Of a DNA stretch of 64,000 bases, positions 41,929 through 50,700 are shown piece by piece. The stretch is from Firmicutes bacterium HGW-Firmicutes-7 (GTDB lineage Bacteria > Bacillota > Clostridia > Lachnospirales > Vallitaleaceae). The notes beneath the pieces were generated by a model. The model made no database searches and had not been told where the DNA came from. It saw only the letters and a list, made by a program, of their open reading frames with translations. The translations under genes were made by a program, and so were the position numbers. Where the stretch lies: the NCBI GenBank assembly GCA_002841375.1, contig PGZO01000007.1:124001-188000 (forward strand), in the 5' to 3' direction. Numbering within the stretch: position 1 is the first letter of the stretch; each line of letters begins with the position of its first letter.

Positions 41929-43092
41929 TTATGCTTCTTTTCTATATGGAATAATCGATGCTAGCAGAAAAACAACGGCAATAATCAATAGTATGCTAAT
42001 TGGTTTTATAACTTCTCCCATGCCACCATTGTAAAGAATCACCTTGCTTAACCCATCCATTCCCCATCTTTGTGGTAAAAACTCTGCAAATGATCTTAAA
42101 AATTTTGATCCCATCATTTCTACTGGCCACATGCACCCACCAATCATAGATGTTGCAACGATAATTGTAGGAAGTATAGCCGCAAGCTGTTGTTGTGTTT
42201 TAACAAATCCAGTAATGAAAAGTCCCATGGCTGTTCCGGCTATAACATAAGCTCCAAGAACACATAATAATGCTAGTGTACTCCCACCCCAATCTATATC
42301 AAATAAAAGCTTACTAACTATTACTACAAAAATCATTTGCAACATACTTACTATAAAGTTACTAATCAAGTTGCCAATAATAAGGCTTTTTTTTGATAGT
42401 GGTGATACAAGTTGTCTTTGCCATACCTTTGTTTCCTTTTCATCCACAATTGTTCCTATTCCAAACATGATTATAAACATCGAAAAGAAAAGCAAGAAGC
42501 CCGTAAAGGTGCTTTTCATAGCATCATACTTTACCCATTCTTCTTTTTCATAAAATGAAGAATGGCTTTTAAATGTAGTATACGAATCCTTATTCTCTAT
42601 TAATTCACCATATATATCTTGGGTAGTTTTAGCAATACCATTTGTAACTAAAACCTTCGAAAACTCTTTTGCAAAATATTTATCTCCAATTACTTCTGCA
42701 ATGAATCCATCTAAGGTATTCTCCAACGTAATTAGTTCAGCTGATGTTCCTTTTTTATAAAATATAATGGGTGCCTCACCTTTTTCTAGACCACCTTCAA
42801 AACCTTTTTCAATATAGACAACGCCCATAATACTGTTCTTTTTTAACGCTACGATGCTTTCCTCATAAGTACCTAGATAAAATTCATATGCTTTATGGCT
42901 CTTAAGCCTCTCCACAATCATTTGACTTATAAGTGAATCATCCTCATCCACTATTGCTAATTTGGGCACGTAAGTTCTACTAAATCCAATCCCAAAAATA
43001 TATATAAATACAAGCGTCATAGCTGTCATAATAAGCATGACTGGTATCATGTCTTTATAATTTTTAATTTTCATTAAGATAAAGCTTATCAT
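41929..43092 (-). CDS. ABC-2 type export permease (second)
   Basis: 387 residues. One N-terminal transmembrane helix, an external loop of about 150 residues, then five helices: the ABC2_membrane_3/YhgE-like layout. The segment GTIVDEKETKVWQRQLVSPLSKKSLIIGNLIS is the family's conserved cytoplasmic loop. It overlaps the first permease by 4 bases, so the two are probably made together and form a heterodimer. The substrate is unknown. Confidence 0.85.
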   Translation of the reverse strand: MISFILMKIKNYKDMIPVMLIMTAMTLVFIYIFGIGFSRTYVPKLAIVDEDDSLISQMIVERLKSHKAYEFYLGTYEESIVALKKNSIMGVVYIEKGFEGGLEKGEAPIIFYKKGTSAELITLENTLDGFIAEVIGDKYFAKEFSKVLVTNGIAKTTQDIYGELIENKDSYTTFKSHSSFYEKEEWVKYDAMKSTFTGFLLFFSMFIIMFGIGTIVDEKETKVWQRQLVSPLSKKSLIIGNLISNFIVSMLQMIFVVIVSKLLFDIDWGGSTLALLCVLGAYVIAGTAMGLFITGFVKTQQQLAAILPTIIVATSMIGGCMWPVEMMGSKFLRSFAEFLPQRWGMDGLSKVILYNGGMGEVIKPISILLIIAVVFLLASIIPYRKEA

Positions 43093-44414
43093 GCTATTAC
43101 CCTCCTCTTCTTACTAGCCTTTAATGCTATCCCAGCACAAAGAATAAACAACACACCCATACCTATTAACAATAGAATATATCTCATATTTTCTTCCATT
43201 GGTCTATATTTCATGCCGTTTAAGTAAATGTTAATCGCCGAACCATTTATAGCAATAAAATTGATTTTTTGGAGTGCTTTCGGTAGTATTTCAACTGGAA
43301 TAAAACTACCTCCAACTAAAGCCATTAAGTTAACAATGCCAAATTCAAAAATATTTGCAATATAATATCGATCCGTAACGAGGGTTAATACGGATACTAA
43401 TACGCCTAGGCCTCCAACAGCAAAGGCCGAACATAACATAGCAACCAATACCGTTTTAACATCTCCCCACAATACTGAAATAGCAACGCTAGAAAATACA
43501 ATCATAATGATACTCTGAATAATCGCAATAGAAATAATTCTAAAAAAGTTGCTCATTGCTATTTTGGCAATGGTACTGCCGGAGACTTCAAGTCTTTGTA
43601 GCGTAAACTCATTCTTTTCTTCAATTAACGCCTTTCCTCCAATGCTTGCAGCATAGAGTAAAAACATTGTCATAATTGCCACTGAATAATATTGAAAGCT
43701 GGTCAGTGAATCCTCTCCTGTAACTTCCCTTACTGCAATATTAACTTTCTCCGTCGTTTGATCTTGTATTAATTTAGTAAATTTATCGATTTGCTCTTGC
43801 TCAAATCCATTCCCAATGATTGAATTAATTAATACCGTCTTCTTTGCAATATTAGCATTCATAGCCTCAGAAAAACGACCAATGATCATTTCTACCATGT
43901 CTGCTGAAAATTGCTTTTCTGAATTTTTAACTATTTCTATTGCAACTGTATTTCTACCTGGCGTTGTAAGGCTAATAAGCGCGTCATAAACAAAATTTCT
44001 AGGTAAAAAAATGATGGCAGAAGCTTTATTTTCTTTTAGCAACTGTTCTCCTGTTTCTTTATCTACAATTGTATAGTTAAGAATTTCTTTAATCTCTTTA
44101 TTCTCCATAAATTCTTCAAAAAAGATCTTTTCTGGATCTATCCCTTCAACATCAAAATCACCTTTGAAATCTCCTAAGAAACCTGATTCAAATATTCCCT
44201 TATATTTATCAAGTTCAAGTTCGTAATTATATTCCTTTACAATTGCAACTTCATATACTTGAATATCGTTATCATTATCTTCCTCTGAAAAGACACCCTT
44301 GAGCGCAGCACCCAATATTGACATGAGCACGATTGGCATTATTAGAATAATTGCTAGGGTTTTCTTATCATAAAGGATATTTTTAATATCTTTTATAATC
44401 AAATTGAGCATCAT
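43089..44414 (-). CDS. ABC-2 type export permease (first)
   Basis: 441 residues with the same plan as its neighbour: one N-terminal helix, a large external domain (about 45-235) and a C-terminal helix bundle. It contains ALIEEKNEFTLQRLEVSGSTIAKIAMSNF, the coupling region of ABC-2 exporters. It lies 7 bases after the ATPase gene. Exporters of this type under NarL-type two-component control often deal with lipids, antimicrobial peptides or membrane stress (family knowledge). Confidence 0.85.
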   Translation of the reverse strand: MMLNLIIKDIKNILYDKKTLAIILIMPIVLMSILGAALKGVFSEEDNDNDIQVYEVAIVKEYNYELELDKYKGIFESGFLGDFKGDFDVEGIDPEKIFFEEFMENKEIKEILNYTIVDKETGEQLLKENKASAIIFLPRNFVYDALISLTTPGRNTVAIEIVKNSEKQFSADMVEMIIGRFSEAMNANIAKKTVLINSIIGNGFEQEQIDKFTKLIQDQTTEKVNIAVREVTGEDSLTSFQYYSVAIMTMFLLYAASIGGKALIEEKNEFTLQRLEVSGSTIAKIAMSNFFRIISIAIIQSIIMIVFSSVAISVLWGDVKTVLVAMLCSAFAVGGLGVLVSVLTLVTDRYYIANIFEFGIVNLMALVGGSFIPVEILPKALQKINFIAINGSAINIYLNGMKYRPMEENMRYILLLIGMGVLFILCAGIALKASKKRRVIA

Positions 44415-44421
44415 ATCCTCC

Positions 44422-45357
44422 TTAATCCCTTAAAATACGCCCTGTTAATTGCAAGAATACTGTTTCCAAATTAGCCTCAACAATATCCATGGAATGAATG
44501 TCTGCACCATCATCATTCAATAAATCTACTATATCTTTAAATAATTTTTTATCTTGCGTTGCTTTCACTACAATTTCTTCTTCGAGCAGGGATACTGATA
44601 TAACACAATTAAGGAGCTCTATTTTTTTTAGTACCTCTTGGGAATAATTTTCAAGTTTAAGTTTAATATCTCTAGTCGTATTATACTGCTTAATAAGTTG
44701 TTCTTTTGTACCCTCGGCAATAATCTTACCTTGATCCATAATACAAATCCTATTACACAAGTACTCAACTTCTTCCATATAATGACTTGTATATATTACA
44801 GTCATTCCTTTCTTATTTAACCCAATAACCGTATCTAATATATGTTTTCTAGATTGAGGATCAATTCCTACCGTAGGTTCATCCATTATGATTAACTCTG
44901 GGTCATGAAGCAAGGCAACTCCGATATTTAGCCTTCTTTTCATTCCTCCTGAATACGTCTTTACCTTATCCTTTAAGCGATCCTTTATACCAATTATATC
45001 TGATATTTCCTCGATCTTATCCTTTAACTTTTTTCCCTTTAATCCATACGCTCTCCCCCAAAACAGTAAGTTTTCTTTACCTGACAACATGGGGTATAGC
45101 GCAATTTCTTGTGGAACATAGCCTAGACTTTCTTGAATAACCTTTGGCTTTTTTATAATACTCGTATCTGCATAAAGGATTTCACCTGTGTCTGGTTGTA
45201 TTAGCGTTGAAATCATAGAAATCGTTGTAGATTTTCCCGCTCCGTTTGGTCCAAGTAACCCAAGGATTTCCCCTTTATTCAACGTAAAGCTAATCCCGTC
45301 CACTGCTTTAATCTTTTTAAATTGTTTTGATATATTTTGAACCTTTAATAATTCCAT
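44422..45357 (-). CDS. ABC transporter ATP-binding protein
   Basis: 311 residues. Walker A GPNGAGKST, Q-loop GYVPQEIALY, signature YSGGMKRRLNIGVALLHDPELIIMDEP and a switch His in YTSHYMEEVE. The C-terminal 90 residues resemble the regulatory extension of DrrA-type exporters. It lies between a lipoprotein and two ABC-2 permeases, forming one export system. Confidence 0.95.
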   Translation of the reverse strand: MELLKVQNISKQFKKIKAVDGISFTLNKGEILGLLGPNGAGKSTTISMISTLIQPDTGEILYADTSIIKKPKVIQESLGYVPQEIALYPMLSGKENLLFWGRAYGLKGKKLKDKIEEISDIIGIKDRLKDKVKTYSGGMKRRLNIGVALLHDPELIIMDEPTVGIDPQSRKHILDTVIGLNKKGMTVIYTSHYMEEVEYLCNRICIMDQGKIIAEGTKEQLIKQYNTTRDIKLKLENYSQEVLKKIELLNCVISVSLLEEEIVVKATQDKKLFKDIVDLLNDDGADIHSMDIVEANLETVFLQLTGRILRD

Positions 45358-45383
45358 ATTTACCTCCTAAGGTATAGTCTTAT

Positions 45384-46352
45384 CTAAAAAATATTTTCTG
45401 GAAATATGGATTTCTGGTCAAAGTCATTCATATTAATCCATTGATCCTCTTTAACAGTTGGAAATTCAAATACCTGCTCTTCTCCAAGATTTGAGTGTAC
45501 CGTACTGAACAAAATTTCTACTGAACGTGGTTCTCCTTTTTTAGGACTTATCCAACCTAGATTTATTTCATATTCTTCTTTAATTAACCTTCCATCAAAA
45601 TCAACATATGCAATTCCTTTAAATCCTTCTAATACCAACCTTGAAATATATCCTTCAATTGTAGAAAGGATTTCTTCTACATCTTCTTGATCAACTTCTT
45701 GTTCTTTAAAACCTTCTCTCAAAAATGTTTCAATAATATCTTGATCTTTGATAACGCTAATCATCTCATCCCCTACTGCTTTCAATTGCTCTTCAGAAGC
45801 ATCGATTGAATAGGTTGTTGTTTTAATTTGACCTTCCTCCGTTAATACGTAAGTTTTCTTGCCTTTTAATACATCTTCTTGCTTAAGTAATTCATTCCAC
45901 TTTTCTAAAACAGGTTTGATTATTTCTTGGCAAACATCCTCACTAATCCTGTTGCTTTTTTCTTGATCAAGGTCCTCTGGATTAAAAGAAATATATCCAT
46001 TGATAATTGGCATTTTCATATACATGTTCGACCCATCAATATAAAATTTGCTGTCAAACCCCATCCCCCCAAAATTATAATAGGACTTTACAATAACTTT
46101 ATTTGATTCACTTGAAGCATCATATTGTGCACTCATATCAAATTCAATTTGGTCAAAATAACTTAAGTCTCTTATTTGGGTATCTGTTAACCCTTCTGAA
46201 ACAAAATCAATCTTTGTTCTTACATTCACTTGAATTTTACCCTTTTCTATACTATTTGTTTCCTCTAGCGCTTTTTTATAGTTACTTAAATCGTCAGATG
46301 AACACCCCGTTAATAGTAATACTAAAGCTAAAACCAACCAAATTCTTTTCAT
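45384..46352 (-). CDS. Lipoprotein of the two-component/ABC operon
   Basis: 322 residues with signal peptide and lipobox (LLLTGCSS). The mature part is rich in beta strands and contains IKTTTYSIDASEEQLKAVGDEM. This recalls the LppX/LprG- or DUF6612-like lipid-binding lipoproteins, with low confidence. It lies between the response regulator and the ABC ATPase genes, so it is likely a sensor accessory or substrate-binding part of the exporter. Confidence 0.7.
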   Translation of the reverse strand: MKRIWLVLALVLLLTGCSSDDLSNYKKALEETNSIEKGKIQVNVRTKIDFVSEGLTDTQIRDLSYFDQIEFDMSAQYDASSESNKVIVKSYYNFGGMGFDSKFYIDGSNMYMKMPIINGYISFNPEDLDQEKSNRISEDVCQEIIKPVLEKWNELLKQEDVLKGKKTYVLTEEGQIKTTTYSIDASEEQLKAVGDEMISVIKDQDIIETFLREGFKEQEVDQEDVEEILSTIEGYISRLVLEGFKGIAYVDFDGRLIKEEYEINLGWISPKKGEPRSVEILFSTVHSNLGEEQVFEFPTVKEDQWINMNDFDQKSIFPENIF

Positions 46353-46454
46353 TTAATACTCACTCCTTTAAGCTTTTGATGTTAATAGAATACCACAAGC
46401 TTATGCTTCAATCTTCTCTCTTAGGTCACTATCTATGCGTTACTTTTAGCACGA

Positions 46455-47096
46455 TTATAACTTATTCTTTACTGCAAACAGTGCCAACTGAGTTCTGTCT
46501 CTAAACGCTAGCTTGTCAAGTACTCTTGTAATATTGTTTTTTACCGTTCCTTCACTAATATATAGTTCATCAGATATTTCCTTGTTATTCTTTCCTTCAC
46601 CAAGCAAATGGCATATATCCTTTTCTCTTCCTGTCAAGAATTCTACTCTTTCATCAAATACAAGCTCTTCATAGCTTGATGAGGTTAATCGCTCAACTAC
46701 TCTTGTAGCTACGTCTGCATTAATAAGCGTTCCTCCTGAGTATACCTTTCTTATTGCATTTACAATTTCATCTGGTGTTGCATCCTTGAGCAAATACCCT
46801 GATGCACCATTTTTTAACGATCCAAATATGTATGCATCATCATTAAATGTTGTTAACATAATGATTTTAATATTATCATACTGTTCTTTGATTTTTAATG
46901 TAGCTTCAACTCCATCCATTTTAGGCATTCGTATATCCATTAAAATAATGTCTAACGCTTCCTTATCACACCATCTAACAGCTTCAACGCCATTTGCTGC
47001 TACACAAACAACTTGAAAATCAACTTCCTGTGATAAAATCATGGAAAGTCCTTGTACAATTAAATCTTGATCATCAACAATCATTAATCGAATCAT
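46455..47096 (-). CDS. NarL/LuxR-type response regulator
   Basis: 213 residues from the ATG at 47096 (AGGAGGGG upstream). Receiver with LMIVDDQDL, phospho-site Asp in DIILMDIRMPKMDG and Lys in KDATPDE, and a LuxR HTH with LTGREKDICHLLGEGKNNKEISDELYISEGTVKNNITRVL. It starts one base after the kinase stop. It probably controls the lipoprotein/ABC genes in the same operon. Confidence 0.93.
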   Translation of the reverse strand: MIRLMIVDDQDLIVQGLSMILSQEVDFQVVCVAANGVEAVRWCDKEALDIILMDIRMPKMDGVEATLKIKEQYDNIKIIMLTTFNDDAYIFGSLKNGASGYLLKDATPDEIVNAIRKVYSGGTLINADVATRVVERLTSSSYEELVFDERVEFLTGREKDICHLLGEGKNNKEISDELYISEGTVKNNITRVLDKLAFRDRTQLALFAVKNKL

Positions 47097-47097
47097 T

Positions 47098-48264
47098 TTA
47101 CCCCTCCTGCTCATATGGTAAACTTCCTGATATTAAAAAGCCTTTCTTACTTTCAAAGGTTATCGTTCCTCCGAGTAGTGCAACCCGCTCCGTCATACCA
47201 TTTAATCCATTCCCTTTTATGAAATTGTTGCAGCCTCTACCATTATCTTCAATATTAAATAATACCGCTTCCTCTTGATAGGTAATTACAGCTTTTATCT
47301 TAGATGCGCTACCGTGTCTAATAGCGTTTGTTAATGCCTCTTGTATAATACGATATAAGGTAATACCTACATCTGGTTTAACACGCTTGTCTCCAATAAT
47401 TTCACAGTCAATCTCCGTTTGGGTTTTTTTTGAGAATTCTTCTGTTAACTCATATAAAGATGTATTTGTCCACTCAATATCATTTTCATTCTTCAAAGTA
47501 TTTAATATTTGTCTTACTTTTGATAAGCTTTCTCTAGCTGACTTTTTTGCATTATCTAACGTAGCCATTCCTTGTATAAGATTATTGTCGTTGAAAAATC
47601 TTGTAGTCATTTCCATTTGCATAATAAGACCGGTCATATCATGCCCTAAAGTATCATGTAAATCCCTTGCAATCTTCGAACGTTCCTCTACCATTGTCAA
47701 TTGTTTAATTTCATTAGAATATTTCTGCAGTTGCTTGTGTGTTTGCAAAAGTTCTTCGTAGAGTTGCTTTGTTTTACTATTCTCTTCTCTATAACCCTTC
47801 GAAAAAATAGCAACTAGTAAAACAAGCATTTGAACAGTCAAGAAGAAAACAAACATTGCAATATTAGCGGAACTTGGTTGTATGGTTAGTAGCACTATAA
47901 ATTTTACAGTTGAAGCAACTGAAAGGACAACACTTAATATTAAACCTGCTTTTTTATCATAATTAAACACAACATACATTAGCATAAGAATATATATGGA
48001 ATGGAAGAAATAGTCTATTGCAAATTTAGAATTTATTTCTATAATCATTAAAACTACAACTGATAAAATTATTAGCGCAAATTGAATCGCTCTTTTTTTA
48101 TATATAATTTGAATAACTATGCAACTAATATAGATGAGGATTAAAGACATTAGTATCGTCTTTCTACGCCCGAAAGGTTCTTCGAAGAAATAACCAAGAA
48201 CCAATAAAGCTATAGATATTATGACATATATAGCTGAAATTAATTTACCTCTATGATTTGGCAT
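47098..48264 (-). CDS. NarL-family sensor histidine kinase
   Basis: 388 residues from the ATG at 48264, after AAGGGGAGGAG; the upstream extension would run into a promoter and terminator and is rejected. About six transmembrane helices (10-160), a coiled coil, then HisKA_3 with RSKIARDLHDTLGHDM (acceptor His203) and an ATPase domain with NAIRHG, EDNGRGC and GNGLNGMTERV. The short external loops suggest membrane sensing, as in LiaS/DesK-type kinases. Confidence 0.9.
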   Translation of the reverse strand: MPNHRGKLISAIYVIISIALLVLGYFFEEPFGRRKTILMSLILIYISCIVIQIIYKKRAIQFALIILSVVVLMIIEINSKFAIDYFFHSIYILMLMYVVFNYDKKAGLILSVVLSVASTVKFIVLLTIQPSSANIAMFVFFLTVQMLVLLVAIFSKGYREENSKTKQLYEELLQTHKQLQKYSNEIKQLTMVEERSKIARDLHDTLGHDMTGLIMQMEMTTRFFNDNNLIQGMATLDNAKKSARESLSKVRQILNTLKNENDIEWTNTSLYELTEEFSKKTQTEIDCEIIGDKRVKPDVGITLYRIIQEALTNAIRHGSASKIKAVITYQEEAVLFNIEDNGRGCNNFIKGNGLNGMTERVALLGGTITFESKKGFLISGSLPYEQEG

Positions 48265-48301
48265 ATCATTTCTCCTCCCCTTATCACTTTCAACTAATGC
48301 C

Positions 48302-48348
48302 ATTGTACCAAAATAAAAAAATCTTCTCAACATTATTATTGAGAAGAT
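48302..48348 (-). promoter_or_regulatory. Terminator overlapping the two-component promoter
   Basis: On the minus strand, the stem ATCTTCTCAA/TTGAGAAGAT (48321-48348) and a T-rich tail end the Tad operon. Inside it lies TTGAGA (48330-48325), with TACAAT at 48307-48302 at 17 bases, a promoter for the kinase gene. One element thus ends one operon and starts the next. Confidence 0.65.
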
Positions 48349-48358
48349 CATTCCTTGC

Positions 48359-49159
48359 CTAGTTAAGCCAATCCCCTACTAGCTCTTCAAAAGAACTACT
48401 AATAACTCTGGCATCGGAAATATCAGGCTTTAATATCGTATTATCTCTATTAATACGTGCTAAATTAAAATCTATTTCAACCTCTATTTCTTCCAAGCCT
48501 AATACGCCAACGATTTTCCTAATCTCAAGCCCTTCATCAATAAAAATCTTCATTTTTATATCTTGAACTTTATTACCCAAGTTACTTAACGAATTGTCTA
48601 CTCCTAATTCATGTATAATTACTTTTTTATCTAAGCTGAAGGAATAGCAATCAGCAAATATATTAATTGGATACGCTGTGTTTTGATTGATCCGAGTCGT
48701 TATATTTCTTTCCACCTCAACTTGCTCCACGTTCAATATACTTAACAGCGCCTCCTTATTCATAATAATCTTATCTGTTGCCTGTTGCTTATTAATTATC
48801 AGCTTGTTAAATCCATCAATAGGTGTGCTTACACATCTTACTGTTTCATCTTCAAAGTAATTAAAAACTAAAATATCATTCATATCTTGTAAGCTATTCA
48901 CTTTAAACTCAATTTCTTTTAAATGCTCAGTAACAGCCCCCGTCATATTAACTTGAAAAATTTCAGACTTACTTTCATCCTTACTGCTTAGTTTGATACT
49001 TCCATAAAAATTAAACCCTTTTCCCCCAAAGGTATGTTCTATTGCTGTCATAATCTTTTCTTCATCCGACATTACCCTTGCTAATAACGGTTGCCTACAT
49101 AAAAACATCATTCCTATAAAAATCAAGCCAATAAAAACAAATATTAGGTTTTCCTTCAT
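48359..49159 (-). CDS. Membrane-anchored protein of the Tad-like operon, unknown function
   Basis: 266 residues. A single N-terminal hydrophobic helix (LIFVFIGLIFIGMMFLC), then a soluble beta-rich domain with no recognised motif. The pattern of alternating strands is loosely like the lipoprotein at 45384-46352, but the two are not obviously homologous. It is the last gene of the Tad-like operon, 16 bases after the FHA gene, with a terminator directly after it. It may be an assembly or surface component; this is inference. Confidence 0.55.
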   Translation of the reverse strand: MKENLIFVFIGLIFIGMMFLCRQPLLARVMSDEEKIMTAIEHTFGGKGFNFYGSIKLSSKDESKSEIFQVNMTGAVTEHLKEIEFKVNSLQDMNDILVFNYFEDETVRCVSTPIDGFNKLIINKQQATDKIIMNKEALLSILNVEQVEVERNITTRINQNTAYPINIFADCYSFSLDKKVIIHELGVDNSLSNLGNKVQDIKMKIFIDEGLEIRKIVGVLGLEEIEVEIDFNLARINRDNTILKPDISDARVISSSFEELVGDWLN

Positions 49160-49175
49160 GATGTGCTCCTTTCAC

Positions 49176-50525
49176 TCAACATAACTTAAAATAATACTTC
49201 TCATCTATGATATTGATTTCATCTGTGTTTTTCAGAAGGTATTTCGCTTGTCCCTCCAGTTTTGTATTATTTAAAAAAGTACCTTCCTTTGAGTTTAAGT
49301 CTGTAATATAATAATTTTCTTCCTCATATGTTATTTGGCAATGTATTCTACTAACTCGTTCATTTTTAATTTGATAATCTACTACACCCTTCATTTTACC
49401 GATAATAAATGGCGTATTTAGTAATGGAATATTTACTTCACATTCATCAACCCAATACGCTCTTTTTTGGGTGATCATAGGTTCAGATAGATTATTAATA
49501 GGACGCTCCCATTGCCACTTCACACGATTCGATTCTTTCTTGACTTTTTTAGGTAAATTTTTTTTTGCTTTTTCTTTTTTATCTAGCTTAATCATTCCCT
49601 TCATATTTTTCTCCTTAGTAATCATAGTTGTTGTTTCATTAGTCACTCGTTTCTTTTGAAATAATACCTTAAAAAAAATGATCACTTCACAGATACTTAC
49701 TACGCCAATAATGACTATTACTTTAATTAATCTACTCGAATGACTTTCAGCCACACCAAACAATTTAGCTGAACACAAGTATAGCGCAGCACCAATAAAA
49801 ACTTGTAAAACGATAAACATCATTTTAGAATCCTTCGCTACCTGATTTTGCTTGGCTGCTGACTGATGTTTTGTTTTTGTTACAGGTTGTTCGTTATCGT
49901 AAGCGCCAATTATATCCATCTGCATAAGAGGCTCAACAAATTGAATATTATCCTCATATTTAATTACTTCCTTTAATATCAAAATATTAAAACTGTTTTC
50001 TTCTAAAACCATACGAAACTTATGTACGAGACTTATAGCTCTTTCATCATTTTTATGAACACGCTTTATTAATCTATCTACTAATGATTTAAGTATGTTA
50101 AAATTATTACTTTCGTTCTCGTTTTTGCAGGGCACATACACGTAGAAACACTTGTTTTTCTCAGTATCGACGAATATGAAATTTCCATCAAGTTGAAAGT
50201 TCGCCTCATTAAGAAAAAATTCATGGGCAGAGGAGATTGTATCTATTAACGTTTCAATAATATTCCTAAGCAACTCATAGCCAATACTATTTTCTTTTAT
50301 ATAATCAAATAAGGATGTTTTTTCTCCTATTGAAAAAAGCACCAAACTATCACCATCATTATTCTTTGTATGCACCTCAAGTATATTCGGTACCACATTG
50401 TTTTGTAACATTTTCACTTGATAGTCTTCTACTTGCCCTTCTCCAACCCTTAATACCAAATAACAACTACTTAAATCTCGTTCTATTTCCCATTCGTAAA
50501 GTTTATACTCAATATTTTTCATCAT
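49176..50525 (-). CDS. FHA-domain protein with DUF6382-like N-terminus
   Basis: 449 residues. An N-terminal domain (about 1-190) resembles DUF6382, found ahead of FHA domains in Firmicutes Tad loci. Two transmembrane helices follow (about 225-245 and 255-280), a basic linker, then a C-terminal FHA domain (about 375-449) with FIIGKMKGVVDYQIKNERVSRIHCQI and YYITDLNSKEGTFLNN. FHA domains bind phospho-threonine, so it could read a kinase such as the one at 3542-4984. It overlaps the prepilin stop by 4 bases. Confidence 0.85.
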   Translation of the reverse strand: MMKNIEYKLYEWEIERDLSSCYLVLRVGEGQVEDYQVKMLQNNVVPNILEVHTKNNDGDSLVLFSIGEKTSLFDYIKENSIGYELLRNIIETLIDTISSAHEFFLNEANFQLDGNFIFVDTEKNKCFYVYVPCKNENESNNFNILKSLVDRLIKRVHKNDERAISLVHKFRMVLEENSFNILILKEVIKYEDNIQFVEPLMQMDIIGAYDNEQPVTKTKHQSAAKQNQVAKDSKMMFIVLQVFIGAALYLCSAKLFGVAESHSSRLIKVIVIIGVVSICEVIIFFKVLFQKKRVTNETTTMITKEKNMKGMIKLDKKEKAKKNLPKKVKKESNRVKWQWERPINNLSEPMITQKRAYWVDECEVNIPLLNTPFIIGKMKGVVDYQIKNERVSRIHCQITYEEENYYITDLNSKEGTFLNNTKLEGQAKYLLKNTDEINIIDEKYYFKLC

Positions 50526-50686
50526 ATGCCAAGTACTTTTGTATCTATTTGGTTAAATATATTATTAATAAGCTCCTCAATTTGGGTTTTAAATATAAGG
50601 GCTAACGCAATAATTATTACGATAATAATTGCAATTTCTATGATCCCCATTCCCCTTTCGTCCTTCCACAAATTCTTTAATAGCAT
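50522..50686 (-). CDS. Flp/TadE-type prepilin, 54 residues
   Basis: MLLKNLWKDERG is a short charged leader; then MGIIEIAIIIVIIIALALIF is a long hydrophobic helix. Cleavage after RG would place Glu at position +5, the rule for class IV (Flp) prepilins. The ribosome site GGGAGGA lies 14 bases after the TadC stop, and the stop codon overlaps the FHA start (ATGATGA). The length is normal for Flp-type pilins. It is too short for most ORF lists but is well supported by motif and context. Confidence 0.85.
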   Translation of the reverse strand: MLLKNLWKDERGMGIIEIAIIIVIIIALALIFKTQIEELINNIFNQIDTKVLGI

Positions 50687-50700
50687 TTATCTTCCTCCCA

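Noticed and set aside
48265-48351. Longer N-terminus for the 388-residue kinase
   Set aside because: It would run through the terminator and promoter of the region; a strong ribosome site lies before 48264.
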